Source: Mycobacterium scrofulaceum
GTDB taxonomy: Bacteria; Actinomycetota; Actinomycetes; Mycobacteriales; Mycobacteriaceae
Direction: 5' to 3'
Length of the DNA: 64,000 nt
Assembly (NCBI RefSeq): GCF_001667885.1
Contig: NZ_LZJW01000033.1
Span: forward strand, 23,363 to 87,362
Position 1 is the stretch's first letter, and each line of letters begins with the position of its first letter. Below are positions 36,696-45,230 of the stretch, one piece after another. The notes beneath the pieces were generated by a model. It made no database searches. It was given only the letters and a program-made list of their open reading frames with translations, and was not told the DNA's origin. A program made the position numbers and the translations under genes.

Positions 36696-36727
36696 GCCAA
36701 TTGTTATTCCCTGGGCGTCTAATTGGC
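36696..36727. promoter_or_regulatory. Inverted repeat GCCAATT-N18-AATTGGC
   Basis: There are perfect 7-bp arms (36696-36702 and 36721-36727) in the 286-base gap between the divergent hypothetical gene and the DJ-1/PfpI gene. It is an operator candidate. Confidence 0.4.
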
Positions 36728-36919
36728 AAACTCTGGGCGACGATGCGCACGCTAGCCCGCGTTAAGAACCATTTACGTCGCTGTGTCTTTCCGGCGCGGC
36801 GCCTGGCGCGCAAGGGCCGCCAAGGAAGCTTTTGAGAATGGTTCGCGGTTGCGCGCCGCCCATCGGATGGGCGACGCTTGGGCGGGCCGATCCGGCGCAC
36901 GCTGACGAGGGGAAGCGCG

Positions 36920-37612
36920 ATGGCGAAAGTTCTGTTTGTCGTGACCGGCGCAAGCTACTGGACCCTCAAGGACGGCACCAGGCATCCGACCGGCTATTGG
37001 GCCGAGGAATTCGCGGCCCCCTACCGCGAGCTCACCAACGCCGGTCACCAGATCGTGGTCGCCACGCCGAAAGGCGTTGTGCCACATGTGGATGTGATGA
37101 GCCTGCGTCCGTCGATGGCCGGTAGCGAAGGGATTGCCCTGGAGCTCGAGGAGATCCTGCGATCGGCCGAGGAATTGCGCCGCCCCATCGAGTTGGCCGA
37201 TGCCCGCCTCGAGGACTACGACGCCGTCTATTACCCCGGCGGCCACGGCCCGATGGAGGACCTGTGGCAGGACGCCGACTCCGGTCGCTTACTGGCCGCG
37301 GCGCTCGCCTCCGGCAAGCCGCTGGCCATCGTCTGCCACGCGCCGGTCGCCATGATGGCAACTCGGCGAAACGGTGTGTCACCGTTCGCCGGGTACAAGG
37401 TCACCGCCTTCACCAACGACGAAGAGGACGCCGTCGGGCTGCGGGAGAAGGCGCCGTGGACCGCCGAGGACGAGCTGGTGAAGATGGGCGTCGACTTCTC
37501 GCGGGGCGACCTCTGGAAGCCCTACACGTTGCGGGACCGCAATCTATTCACGGGCCAGAATCCGGCGTCCGCCGGACCGTTGGCGAAAGAGTTCATGAAA
37601 GAACTGCGTTAA
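36920..37612 (+). CDS. DJ-1/PfpI (Hsp31-like) protein
   Basis: This 230-residue member of the DJ-1/PfpI superfamily has the nucleophile-elbow Cys in IVCHAP, with His next to it, a Glu in GYWAEEFAAPY, and the YYPGGHGPMEDL loop. The Cys-His-Glu set fits Hsp31/glyoxalase III-like enzymes that detoxify methylglyoxal or repair glycated molecules. Protease or amidotransferase activity is less likely. GAGGGGA precedes the ATG at 36920. It may share a transcript with the ATP-grasp and hydrolase genes 110 bases downstream, which is inferred from strand and spacing only. Confidence 0.88.
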   Translation: MAKVLFVVTGASYWTLKDGTRHPTGYWAEEFAAPYRELTNAGHQIVVATPKGVVPHVDVMSLRPSMAGSEGIALELEEILRSAEELRRPIELADARLEDYDAVYYPGGHGPMEDLWQDADSGRLLAAALASGKPLAIVCHAPVAMMATRRNGVSPFAGYKVTAFTNDEEDAVGLREKAPWTAEDELVKMGVDFSRGDLWKPYTLRDRNLFTGQNPASAGPLAKEFMKELR

Positions 37613-37651
37613 GCGACTGCCGCACGGCCGTGAGCGGTCCACACTTGAATC

Positions 37652-37726
37652 ATGGAAACGTGTGACTTCACCGCCTGCTCGCTGATCACAACGCCCCTGC
37701 CGTCGACGTCAGCGCGGGTAGCGTGA
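37652..37726 (+). CDS. Possible 24-codon upstream ORF
   Basis: The ATG at 37652 opens a 24-residue frame containing two Cys (METCDFTACSL) whose TGA overlaps the GTG start of the ATP-grasp gene (GTGA). Such overlap is the pattern of translational coupling. There is no ribosome-binding site before the ATG, so it would have to be leaderless. It could easily be chance. Confidence 0.25.
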   Translation: METCDFTACSLITTPLPSTSARVA

Positions 37727-39195
37727 TCGTGCCCCAGCCGCAGCCGCGCGGCCCGCTGAAAGGCCTTTCGGACGTCCGGGCGTTCTTCCACACCAACAAA
37801 GTGCCGCTGTTCTTCATCTCGCCGACCCCGTTCAACCTGCTCGGCGTTGACCGCTGGATACGAAACTTCTTCTACCTCACCTACTTTGACTCTTTCGAGG
37901 GCACCCACTCGCGCGTGTTCGTGCCTCGGCGGCGCGACCGCCGTGATTTCGATTCCATGGACGAGGTGTGCAGCCACCTGCTGTCCGACCCCGAGACGCT
38001 CGAGTTCATCGCGGGCAAAGGCCCCGGCGGCAAGTGCTGCTTTGTGATGATGAACGAGGAAATTCAGGCCCTCGCGCGGTCGGCCGGCCTCGAGGTCATG
38101 CACCCGCCGATCGAGCTGCGCAATCGCCTGGGCTCCAAGATCGTCATGACGCGCCTGGCCAACGAAGCGGGCATACCGAGCGTGCCGCACGCGATCGGAC
38201 GGGTCGGTTCCTACGACGAACTGCTGACACTCGCCCAAAGCGCCGGGTTGGGCGATGACCTCGTCATCTCGATCGCGTACGGCGCCGCCGGCAGCGGAAC
38301 GTTTTTCGTGCACGGCCAGCGCGATTGGGACGAGCACGCGGGTGACCTGACCGCCCAGCAGGAAGTCAAAGTCATGAAGCGCATCCGCAACGTCGAGGTG
38401 TGCCTCGAGGGTGCCGTGACCCGGCACGGCACGGTGGTCGGCCCCGCGATGACCAGCCTCGTCGGGTATTCGGAGTTGACTCCGAGCCGCGGCAGCTGGT
38501 GTGGCAACGACATCTGGCACGAGGTGCTGCCGCCCGCGCAGACGCACGCGGCGCGGGAAATGGTGACGAAGCTGGGCGATGTCATGCGCCGCGAGGGTTA
38601 CCTCGGCTATTTCGAGGTGGACCTGCTGCATGACCTGGACTCCGACGAGCTCTACCTCGGCGAGGTGAACCCACGCCTGAGCGGCGCCAGCCCGATGACG
38701 AACCTGACGACCGAGGCCTACGCCGATATGCCGCTGTTCCTGTTTCACCTGCTCGAGTACATGGACGTGGAGTACGAGCTCGACATCGATGAGATCAACT
38801 CGCGCTGGGAGCGGGGTTATGGCGAGGACGAGGTCTGGGGGCAGGTGATCATCACGGAGACGTCGCCCGATATCGAGATCTTCACCGCGACACCACGCAC
38901 CGGGGTATGGCGCATCGACGACGAGGGTCGGGTCTCCTTTTCGCGGACCGCCAACGACTGGGCGACGCTGCTCGACGGCTCGGAGGCCTTCTACCTGCGG
39001 GTCGCCGCGCCCGGCGACTTACGTTCCGAGGGGGCCCAACTCGGCGTGCTGGTCACCCGCTCACACCTGCAGACCGACGACTACAAGCTCAGCGAGCGCT
39101 GCCAGCGTTGGGTCAAGGGCATGAAGGCGAAGTTCGTCTCGACGCCCCTGACTCCGGCCGCGCCGATCGTCTCTCGGCTCGTCGCGCGCGCGTGA
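37723..39195 (+). CDS. ATP-grasp ligase-like protein ('biotin carboxylase'-annotated type)
   Basis: This 490-residue protein has an ATP-grasp domain: LGSKIVMTRLANEAGIPSVP opens it, and LGEVNPRLSGASPMTN carries the metal-binding Glu and Asn. Homologues are commonly labelled biotin carboxylase, but the Gly-rich [11 protein letters not shown] loop and [14 protein letters not shown] seen in the genuine enzyme at 26605 are absent, and no carrier or carboxyltransferase is nearby. It more likely ligates a carboxylate to an amine or similar. A C-terminal beta-rich region (about 390-490) is unassigned. The GTG at 37723 was chosen. It overlaps the serine hydrolase gene (GTGA). Confidence 0.8.
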   Translation: MIVPQPQPRGPLKGLSDVRAFFHTNKVPLFFISPTPFNLLGVDRWIRNFFYLTYFDSFEGTHSRVFVPRRRDRRDFDSMDEVCSHLLSDPETLEFIAGKGPGGKCCFVMMNEEIQALARSAGLEVMHPPIELRNRLGSKIVMTRLANEAGIPSVPHAIGRVGSYDELLTLAQSAGLGDDLVISIAYGAAGSGTFFVHGQRDWDEHAGDLTAQQEVKVMKRIRNVEVCLEGAVTRHGTVVGPAMTSLVGYSELTPSRGSWCGNDIWHEVLPPAQTHAAREMVTKLGDVMRREGYLGYFEVDLLHDLDSDELYLGEVNPRLSGASPMTNLTTEAYADMPLFLFHLLEYMDVEYELDIDEINSRWERGYGEDEVWGQVIITETSPDIEIFTATPRTGVWRIDDEGRVSFSRTANDWATLLDGSEAFYLRVAAPGDLRSEGAQLGVLVTRSHLQTDDYKLSERCQRWVKGMKAKFVSTPLTPAAPIVSRLVARA

Positions 39196-40370
39196 GCCCC
39201 CCGGCCGGTATCTCGCTGGACAACTGGCTGTCGGCGCCCTACTCGCGTTGGTCGTTTCAGCACGTCGACGACTTCGTGCCGACGGCCGTGATCCCGCGCG
39301 GTACGGGGCCGCTCTCCGCGTTGCCCGCGGCCGAGGCTGCCGTCGCCGAGGTCGGGCTGGCCGGCACTGACGGGTCGGCCACCACGGTCGGCGCGGTGAT
39401 GGCCGCGACGGCCACCGATGGGTGGGCCATCGCCCACCGCGGTTCGCTGGTGGTCGAGGAGTACCTGCACCAAATGACGGCCGACACCCGGCACCTGTTG
39501 TTCTCGGTGAGCAAGTCGCTGGTGGGCGCCGTCGTCGGCGCCCTGCACGAGGCCGGCGCGATCGAGCTTGGCGCGCCCGTAACGGCCTACGTTCCCGATT
39601 TGGCGGAGTGCGGCTACGCCGGTGCGACGGTGCGCCACCTGCTGGACATGAGGTCGGGTATCAAGTTCTCCGAAAACTACGACGATCCGGCCGCCGAGAT
39701 ACACCTGCTCGACCAGGCGATGGGGTGGGCGCCACGGCGGAGCCCGGAGGCACCCGCCACGCTGCGCGACTTCCTGCTGACCTTGCGGCGGAAGTCGGCG
39801 CACGGCGGGCCGTTCGAATACCGCTCGTGTGAATCGGACGTGCTCGGTTGGATCTGCGAGGTCGCCGGCGGTCAACGCATGCCGGACCTGATGTCGGAGC
39901 TCCTGTGGAGCCGCATCGGCGCCGAGCACGACGCCACCATCGCCGTCGACCCCGCCGGCATGGGCTTTTTCGACGGCGGCGTCAACGCCTGCCTCACCGA
40001 CCTGATCCGGTTCGGCTCCCTGTTCCTGCGCGACGGTGTGTCGTTGACCGGCCAGCAAGTGGTGCCGCCGGCGTGGCTCGCCGACACCTTCGACGGCGGC
40101 CCCGACTCGAGGGAGGCGTTCGCCGCCAGCCCCGACCACGACACCGATCTGCCCGGCGGGATGTACCGCAACCAGATGTGGTTCCCCTATCCGGGCGCCA
40201 ATGTCGTGTTGTGCCTGGGCATGTGCGGCCAGATGGTCTACGTCAACCGCGCCGCGGAGATCGTCGCCGCCAAGGTGTCCACCCAGCCGCACTCCCACGA
40301 GCCGCACATGCTGGACACGCTGCGCGCGTTCGACGCGGTGGCACACGAACTGGCTGGAGTCGCCGGTTAG
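39192..40370 (+). CDS. Beta-lactamase-fold serine hydrolase
   Basis: This 392-residue protein of the class C beta-lactamase/esterase/NylB family has the nucleophile motif SVSK (in LLFSVSKSLVGAVVG), a VRHLLDMRSGIKFSENY segment and a YRSCESDVLGWI motif supplying the catalytic Tyr. There is no signal peptide, so it acts in the cytosol on esters, amides or oligomers rather than on drugs. The GTG at 39192 overlaps the stop of the ATP-grasp gene, tying a bond-forming and a bond-breaking enzyme together. It ends 6 bases from the convergent secreted-protein gene. Confidence 0.88.
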   Translation: MSPPAGISLDNWLSAPYSRWSFQHVDDFVPTAVIPRGTGPLSALPAAEAAVAEVGLAGTDGSATTVGAVMAATATDGWAIAHRGSLVVEEYLHQMTADTRHLLFSVSKSLVGAVVGALHEAGAIELGAPVTAYVPDLAECGYAGATVRHLLDMRSGIKFSENYDDPAAEIHLLDQAMGWAPRRSPEAPATLRDFLLTLRRKSAHGGPFEYRSCESDVLGWICEVAGGQRMPDLMSELLWSRIGAEHDATIAVDPAGMGFFDGGVNACLTDLIRFGSLFLRDGVSLTGQQVVPPAWLADTFDGGPDSREAFAASPDHDTDLPGGMYRNQMWFPYPGANVVLCLGMCGQMVYVNRAAEIVAAKVSTQPHSHEPHMLDTLRAFDAVAHELAGVAG

Positions 40371-40376
40371 AACCGG

Positions 40377-40934
40377 TCAGGTGTGGACGATCCAGCCCGC
40401 TTCCGTGTAGGGAGCGGGGTCCGAGGGATCGTTGACAGTGATGAACAGGTCTCCTGCCGCCGGCATGGTGAAGCCGACGAATCCGTGGGCGGTCTGCCCG
40501 TCATGAAGGCCGCCCGCCTGCAGCGGGGGCATCTTGTCGAGCCTCTGGAAGTCGACCGCAAGCGTTCCCGGCACGGGCGCATTGTCGGGATGCGTCATCG
40601 GCTGATTGCCGCCGCCGTAGCCGGCGAACATGTAGTTGCGGTCGAACTTGAAGAACCGGTGGGACGTCGCGGTGATGGTCAGTTCCACCACGTTGCATCC
40701 GGGGCCAGACGGAGTCGCGAAATGCGACGCACACCCCGGCGGTAACCACGTCGCACTGTTGACCGTGATGTCGGCCGTCGCGCCGTCGGCCGCCTGAACA
40801 TGCACGGGCGTGCCCATCTGACCGATAGGAAACGGTGGATTGTCGGACGTGGGGTCAGCCGAGGCGATCGCACACGAGCACGCGGCAATCGCCACGGCGA
40901 CCGCGGGTGCGGCAATCACAGATTTCGCGCGCAC
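40377..40934 (-). CDS. Secreted beta-sandwich protein (MPT63/DUF4352-like pattern)
   Basis: This 185-residue exported protein has a signal peptide (about 1-27, ending AIASAD) and a mature domain that looks all-beta: MGTPVHVQAADG, NVVELTITATSH, MFAGYGGGNQ, HGFVGFTMPAAGDLFITV, ending AGW. The layout resembles the MPT63/DUF1942 and DUF4352 immunoglobulin-like secreted proteins of actinobacteria, but the assignment is by pattern only. Two Cys (PGCAS and PGCNV) may form a disulfide. The GTG at 40934 was chosen, though its ribosome-binding region is poor. Confidence 0.72.
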   Translation of the reverse strand: MRAKSVIAAPAVAVAIAACSCAIASADPTSDNPPFPIGQMGTPVHVQAADGATADITVNSATWLPPGCASHFATPSGPGCNVVELTITATSHRFFKFDRNYMFAGYGGGNQPMTHPDNAPVPGTLAVDFQRLDKMPPLQAGGLHDGQTAHGFVGFTMPAAGDLFITVNDPSDPAPYTEAGWIVHT

Positions 40935-41112
40935 CCTCGGAGATTACCCGCAGCGCCGCCGCACCGAAACCGCCTCTGACCAGTTGGTGGGCCGCCGATA
41001 GTTCGACTCGGGAGTGCGGACGCTTCTGCCTAGAATTTTCTGGGTAAGGATCACTTTGGCCACCGGAAAACCTCGGTCGTCGGTATCCGCTTGGGAGTTA
41101 GGGGCGTGGTAG

Positions 41113-42039
41113 ATGTCCGCTCAAGGGAACGCGGGAAGCGCACACCTGAAGCCGCCGGTCGAGAAGGTTCGGTCGCACTACGACAAATCGAACGAGTTCT
41201 TCAAGCTCTGGCTTGACCCGTCGATGACCTACAGCTGCGGCTACTTCGACGAGAATCCGGACCCCCAGAATCTGACCAAGACGCTGGAAGAGGCGCAGTA
41301 CGCCAAGCGCAAGCTGTCCCTGGACAAGCTCAACCTCGAGCCCGGCATGACGCTGCTCGACATCGGCTGCGGTTGGGGTTCGACCATGCGGCACGCGGTG
41401 TCCGAGTACGACGTCAACGTCATCGGCCTGACGCTCAGCGAGAACCAGTACGCGCACGACGTGGAGAAGTTCAAGGAAATCGATAGTCCGCGCCGCATGG
41501 AGGTGCGCATCCAGGGCTGGGAGGAATTCCCCGACGAACCGATCGACCGGATCGTGTCGCTGGGCGCCTTCGAGCACTTCGCCGACGGCGCCGGCGATGC
41601 CGGATACGAGCGGTACGCCGTCTTCTTCAAGAAGTTCTACGACCTGCTGCCCGACGACGGGCGGATGCTGCTGCACACGATCGTGGTGCCCACCACCGAA
41701 GAGGTCGACGCGCTCGGCTTGAAGACGACGATGACCCTGCTGAGGTTCATCAGCTTCATCCTCAAGGAGATTTTCCCGGGCGGGAGGTTGCCCCAGGTGC
41801 ACCAGATCGACCGGTATGCGACGGACGCGGGATTCAAGATTGAGCGCCACCACTTCATCGGCAAGAACTACGTCCCGACGCTGAATACCTGGGCGGACGC
41901 TCTCGAGGCGCACAAAGACGAGGCGATCGCCTTGAAGGGGCAGGAGACCTACGACATCTACATGCACTACCTGCGGGGCTGCTCGGACCTCTTCCGCGAT
42001 GGTTACACCAACGTCTGCCAGTTCACGATGGTCAAGTAG
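41113..42039 (+). CDS. Cyclopropane mycolic acid synthase (CmaA2-like)
   Basis: This 308-residue SAM-dependent methyltransferase adds cyclopropane or methyl groups to mero-mycolate double bonds. The SAM loop is [10 protein letters not shown] (81-90), and [17 protein letters not shown] and [19 protein letters not shown] are the mycolic-acid-synthase hallmarks. The N-terminus ([20 protein letters not shown]) and C-terminus ([19 protein letters not shown]) follow CmaA2 rather than MmaA or PcaA. A ~6-residue insertion after YSCGYF ([12 protein letters not shown]) is unlike CmaA2. In M. tuberculosis cmaA2 is at another locus, so this may be an extra paralogue. Confidence 0.9.
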   Translation: MSAQGNAGSAHLKPPVEKVRSHYDKSNEFFKLWLDPSMTYSCGYFDENPDPQNLTKTLEEAQYAKRKLSLDKLNLEPGMTLLDIGCGWGSTMRHAVSEYDVNVIGLTLSENQYAHDVEKFKEIDSPRRMEVRIQGWEEFPDEPIDRIVSLGAFEHFADGAGDAGYERYAVFFKKFYDLLPDDGRMLLHTIVVPTTEEVDALGLKTTMTLLRFISFILKEIFPGGRLPQVHQIDRYATDAGFKIERHHFIGKNYVPTLNTWADALEAHKDEAIALKGQETYDIYMHYLRGCSDLFRDGYTNVCQFTMVK

Positions 42040-42115
42040 CCGACAACTGATACCTCACCAGGCATCACGCCCAGCCGAAACGTTGAGTATCGACTGACGT
42101 CTGACGTCTCACGGG

Positions 42116-42189
42116 TGCCCCCGGCACGACTCGAACGTGCGACCTAGGGATTAGAAGGCCCTTGCTCTATCCACCTGAGCTACGGAGGC
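42116..42189 (-). tRNA. tRNA-Arg (TCT)
   Basis: This 74-base cloverleaf has acceptor GCCTCCG/CGGGGGC (one G-U), D-arm TAGCTCAGGTGGATAGAGCA, anticodon loop CTTCTAA giving TCT, and T-arm GTTCGAGTC. CCA is not encoded (CCC follows the discriminator). It reads the rare AGA codon in this GC-rich genome. Confidence 0.96.
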
Positions 42190-42201
42190 AATGTGCAGGT
42201 C

Positions 42202-42230
42202 AGTCTATTCCAACGGCGTGTCGCGACACG
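42202..42230 (-). promoter_or_regulatory. tRNA-Arg promoter region with 14-bp palindrome
   Basis: On the minus strand, TAGACT (42207-42202) is a likely -10 for the tRNA. The perfect palindrome CGTGTCGCGACACG (42217-42230) covers the expected -35 position, which otherwise has no consensus. Confidence 0.45.
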
Positions 42231-42376
42231 ACTCGCCGCCGCGGCACGCGCGAAAAGCGTTCGCGCACCGCAACTATCGGTTATGGTTGGGACCCTCGAC
42301 ACACGTTGAACACCGGCCGGTCATCGGCCGTTCACCGCAACGGGGCGTGTGCATAGCGTCGAGGGGTGGCGTTGTT

Positions 42377-43624
42377 ATGAGCGTGACCATGCACTTGACT
42401 TCGCGGTGCTCGTGGGCCGGCACCCAGGCGTCACGCCTGGCGGCCGATGCGCTGGATGCCTACCGGGCCGGCACGCTGTTGCTGCGCGGCTCGCCGTTCG
42501 CGCTAGGCTGCCTCGCCGGCTGGATCTCCACGGAGTTTCCCCCGCACGTCCTGACCGGCCACGCGTTGTCGCGCGTCTCGCACCCGTCTATCGGCCGTGT
42601 CGGGGCCACCTGGGCGGCGCAGCGGGCCGACCGGGCCCTCAAAGCCGCACTCGAAGAGTCCTTCGGGCCGGACTTCCGCGACCAGGTCTGCCACCCGGGA
42701 GCCACCACACCCGTCTGCGCGCCGCGCGGCGGTGTGCTGGGCCGGCCGGGTCCGCATCGTCGCTACGCGGCGCAGACCTCCAACATCTCCTACGGCCCGG
42801 GCGGCCGCGACAACCTGCTCGACGTCTGGCGGCGCCACGACCTCGCGCCGGGACGGCGTGCGCCGGTGCTGATCCAGGTCCCCGGCGGGGCGTGGACCGT
42901 CGGCGACAAACGGGTGCAGGCCTACACGCTGATGAGCCGCATGGCCGAGCTCGGCTGGATCTGCGTCTCGATCAACTACTGCAAGAGCCCGCGCTCCACG
43001 TTTCCCGCGCACCTCGTCGACGTGAAGAGGGCGATCGCGTGGGTCCGCCAAAACATCGCCGACTACGGCGGCGACCCGGACTTCATCGCGATCACCGGCG
43101 GGTCGGCGGGTGGGCACCTGGCCTCCCTGGCGGCGCTGACCCCGAACGACCCGGCGTTCCAGCCCGGATTCGAAAACGCCGACACGACGGTTCAGGCCGT
43201 CGCGCCCTATTACGGCGTGTACGACTTCACCGACTTCGACAACATGCACCCGTTGATGCTGCCGTTCCTGGAGCAGTTCGTGCTCAAGGCCCGCTACGGC
43301 GCCCAGCCTGAACGGTTCGAGGCGGCGTCGCCGGTGTCGTACGTGCACAGCGAAGCGCCGCCGTTCTTCGTCCTGCACGGCGAGAAGGACGAATTGGTTC
43401 CCAGCGGGCAGGCCCGGGCCTTCTGCGCGGCGCTGCGCGCCGCGGGGGCCGCCACGGTGGCCCACGCCGAGCTCGCCAACGCGCACCACGCGTTCGACAT
43501 CCTTTCGACGGTTCGATCGCGGCTCGCCGCCGACGCCGTCGCCGATTTCCTGGGCGTCATCTACGGCCGGCGCGTCAGCTCGCTGCTGGACACGGTGCCG
43601 CTAGCCGCCACATCGGCCAGCTGA
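42377..43624 (+). CDS. lipQ: Carboxylesterase/lipase LipQ (alpha/beta hydrolase)
   Basis: This 415-residue hormone-sensitive-lipase-type hydrolase is syntenic with Rv2485c. The oxyanion loop VPGGAW replaces the usual HGGG, the nucleophile Ser243 is in GGSAGGH, and the late Asp and His are in HGEKDELVP and NAHHAFD. The first ~140 residues are a family-specific extension. It hydrolyses short- to medium-chain esters; the physiological substrate is unknown. The ATG at 42377 has GAGGGG upstream. An open frame back to 42191 runs into the tRNA promoter region and is not used. Confidence 0.92.
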   Translation: MSVTMHLTSRCSWAGTQASRLAADALDAYRAGTLLLRGSPFALGCLAGWISTEFPPHVLTGHALSRVSHPSIGRVGATWAAQRADRALKAALEESFGPDFRDQVCHPGATTPVCAPRGGVLGRPGPHRRYAAQTSNISYGPGGRDNLLDVWRRHDLAPGRRAPVLIQVPGGAWTVGDKRVQAYTLMSRMAELGWICVSINYCKSPRSTFPAHLVDVKRAIAWVRQNIADYGGDPDFIAITGGSAGGHLASLAALTPNDPAFQPGFENADTTVQAVAPYYGVYDFTDFDNMHPLMLPFLEQFVLKARYGAQPERFEAASPVSYVHSEAPPFFVLHGEKDELVPSGQARAFCAALRAAGAATVAHAELANAHHAFDILSTVRSRLAADAVADFLGVIYGRRVSSLLDTVPLAATSAS

Positions 43625-43757
43625 GTCGCCACCGCCGCACGGCCCGACCGCTCCTTTCACCAGCGCGGCAACCCGACTAGCGTTGTGATGGCAATGGGGT
43701 GGGTGGGTCCTAGGCAGGAGGCTTGATCGACGGTGACAAGGTTGGCGCATCGGGCGG

Positions 43758-45230
43758 ATGGCGATGACTGAGTCCGAGGTCGTGAAGTTGTCCGACCAGC
43801 TGGGACCGGTCGACTATCTGATGCATCGGGGCGAAGCGAATCCCCGGACCCGCTCGGGGATCATGGCCCTGGAGCTGCTCGACACCACACCGGACTGGGA
43901 CAAGTTCCTGTCGCGGTTCGAAAACGCCTCCCGGCGGGTGTTGCGGTTGCGGCAGAAGGTGGTTGTGCCGACCCTGCCGACGGCGTCACCGCGCTGGGTG
44001 GTGGACCCCGATTTCAACCTCGAATTCCACGTGCGCCGCATGCGGGTGGCCGAACCGGGCACGCTGCGCGACGTGTTCAACCTCGCCGAGGTGATCCTGC
44101 AGTCGCCGATGGACATCTCCCGGCCGTTGTGGACGGCCACTCTGGTCGAGGGTTTGGCCGACGGAAAGGCCGCGACCCTGCTGCACGTCAGCCACGCCGT
44201 GACCGACGGCGTGGGCGGGGTGCAGATGTTCGCCGAAATCTATGACCTCGAACGCGATCCGCCGCCCAAACCGACGCCGCCGCTACCCATCCCGCAGGAC
44301 CTTACGGCCAACGACCTGATGCGGCAAGGCATCAACCACCTGCCCACCGCCGTGGTCGGCGGCGTCCTGAGCGCCGTGTCCGGGGCGGTGTCGGCGGCCG
44401 GGCGCGCGGTCCTGGAACCGGGCGCCACCGTGTCGGGGATCGTCGGCTACGCCATGTCGGGGATGCGGGTGCTCAACCGGGCGGCCGAGCCGTCGCCACT
44501 GCTGCGCCGGCGCAGCCTGGCCACCCGCACCGAAGCGATCGACATCCCGCTGTCGGACCTGCACCGGGCCGCCAAAGCCGGTGGGGGATCGATCAACGAC
44601 GCCTACCTCGCTGGGCTGTGTGGCGCCCTGCGGCGCTACCACGAGGCGCTCGGCGTGCCGATCAGCACGCTGCCGATGGCGGTCCCGGTGAACCTGCGGG
44701 CCGAAGCCGACACGGCCGGCGGCAACCGATTCACCGGAGTCAACCTGGCGGCGCCCGTCGGGACCGTCGATCCGGTGTCGCGGATGAAGAAGATCCGCGC
44801 GCAGATGACGCAGCGCCGCGACGAGCCGGCGATGAACATCATCGGTTCGGTCGCACCGCTGCTCAGCGTCCTGCCCACCGCGGTCCTCGAAGGCATCACC
44901 GGCTCGGTGATCGGCTCCGACGTGCAGGCCAGCAATGTCCCGGTGTACCCCGGAGACACCTACATCGCCGGCGCAAAAGTGTTGCGGCAGTACGGCATCG
45001 GCCCACTGCCCGGCGTCGCCATGATGGTGGTGCTGATCTCGCGGGGCGGCTGGTGCACCATCACCGTGCGCTACGACAGGGCGTCGGTGCGCAACGAACC
45101 GCTGTTCGCCCAATGCCTGCTGGAGGGCTTCGACGAAATCCTGGCGCTGGCCGGCGATTCGGCACCCCGCGCGGTGCCCGCGTCGTTCACCGAACCGGCG
45201 ACCTCGGCACGGACGGCGGCGGGCTCATGA
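43758..45230 (+). CDS. WS/DGAT-type acyltransferase (triacylglycerol synthase family)
   Basis: This 490-residue member of the wax ester synthase/diacylglycerol acyltransferase family corresponds to Rv2484c. The active-site motif HxxxDG is H146-AVT-D150-G in HVSHAVTDGVGG, with PLWTATLVEG before it and the C-terminal NVPVYPGDTYIAG and GPLPGVAMMVVLIS (split here) typical of the family. It would transfer acyl-CoA to diacylglycerol or a fatty alcohol at the membrane, making storage lipid. It leads a three-gene operon and overlaps plsC by 4 bases (ATGA). Confidence 0.93.
   Translation: MAMTESEVVKLSDQLGPVDYLMHRGEANPRTRSGIMALELLDTTPDWDKFLSRFENASRRVLRLRQKVVVPTLPTASPRWVVDPDFNLEFHVRRMRVAEPGTLRDVFNLAEVILQSPMDISRPLWTATLVEGLADGKAATLLHVSHAVTDGVGGVQMFAEIYDLERDPPPKPTPPLPIPQDLTANDLMRQGINHLPTAVVGGVLSAVSGAVSAAGRAVLEPGATVSGIVGYAMSGMRVLNRAAEPSPLLRRRSLATRTEAIDIPLSDLHRAAKAGGGSINDAYLAGLCGALRRYHEALGVPISTLPMAVPVNLRAEADTAGGNRFTGVNLAAPVGTVDPVSRMKKIRAQMTQRRDEPAMNIIGSVAPLLSVLPTAVLEGITGSVIGSDVQASNVPVYPGDTYIAGAKVLRQYGIGPLPGVAMMVVLISRGGWCTITVRYDRASVRNEPLFAQCLLEGFDEILALAGDSAPRAVPASFTEPATSARTAAGS

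Noticed and set aside
37723..39195. Genuine biotin carboxylase
   Set aside because: It lacks the glycine-rich ATP loop and EMNTRxQVEH motif present in accA1 in this same window, and has no carrier or carboxyltransferase neighbour.
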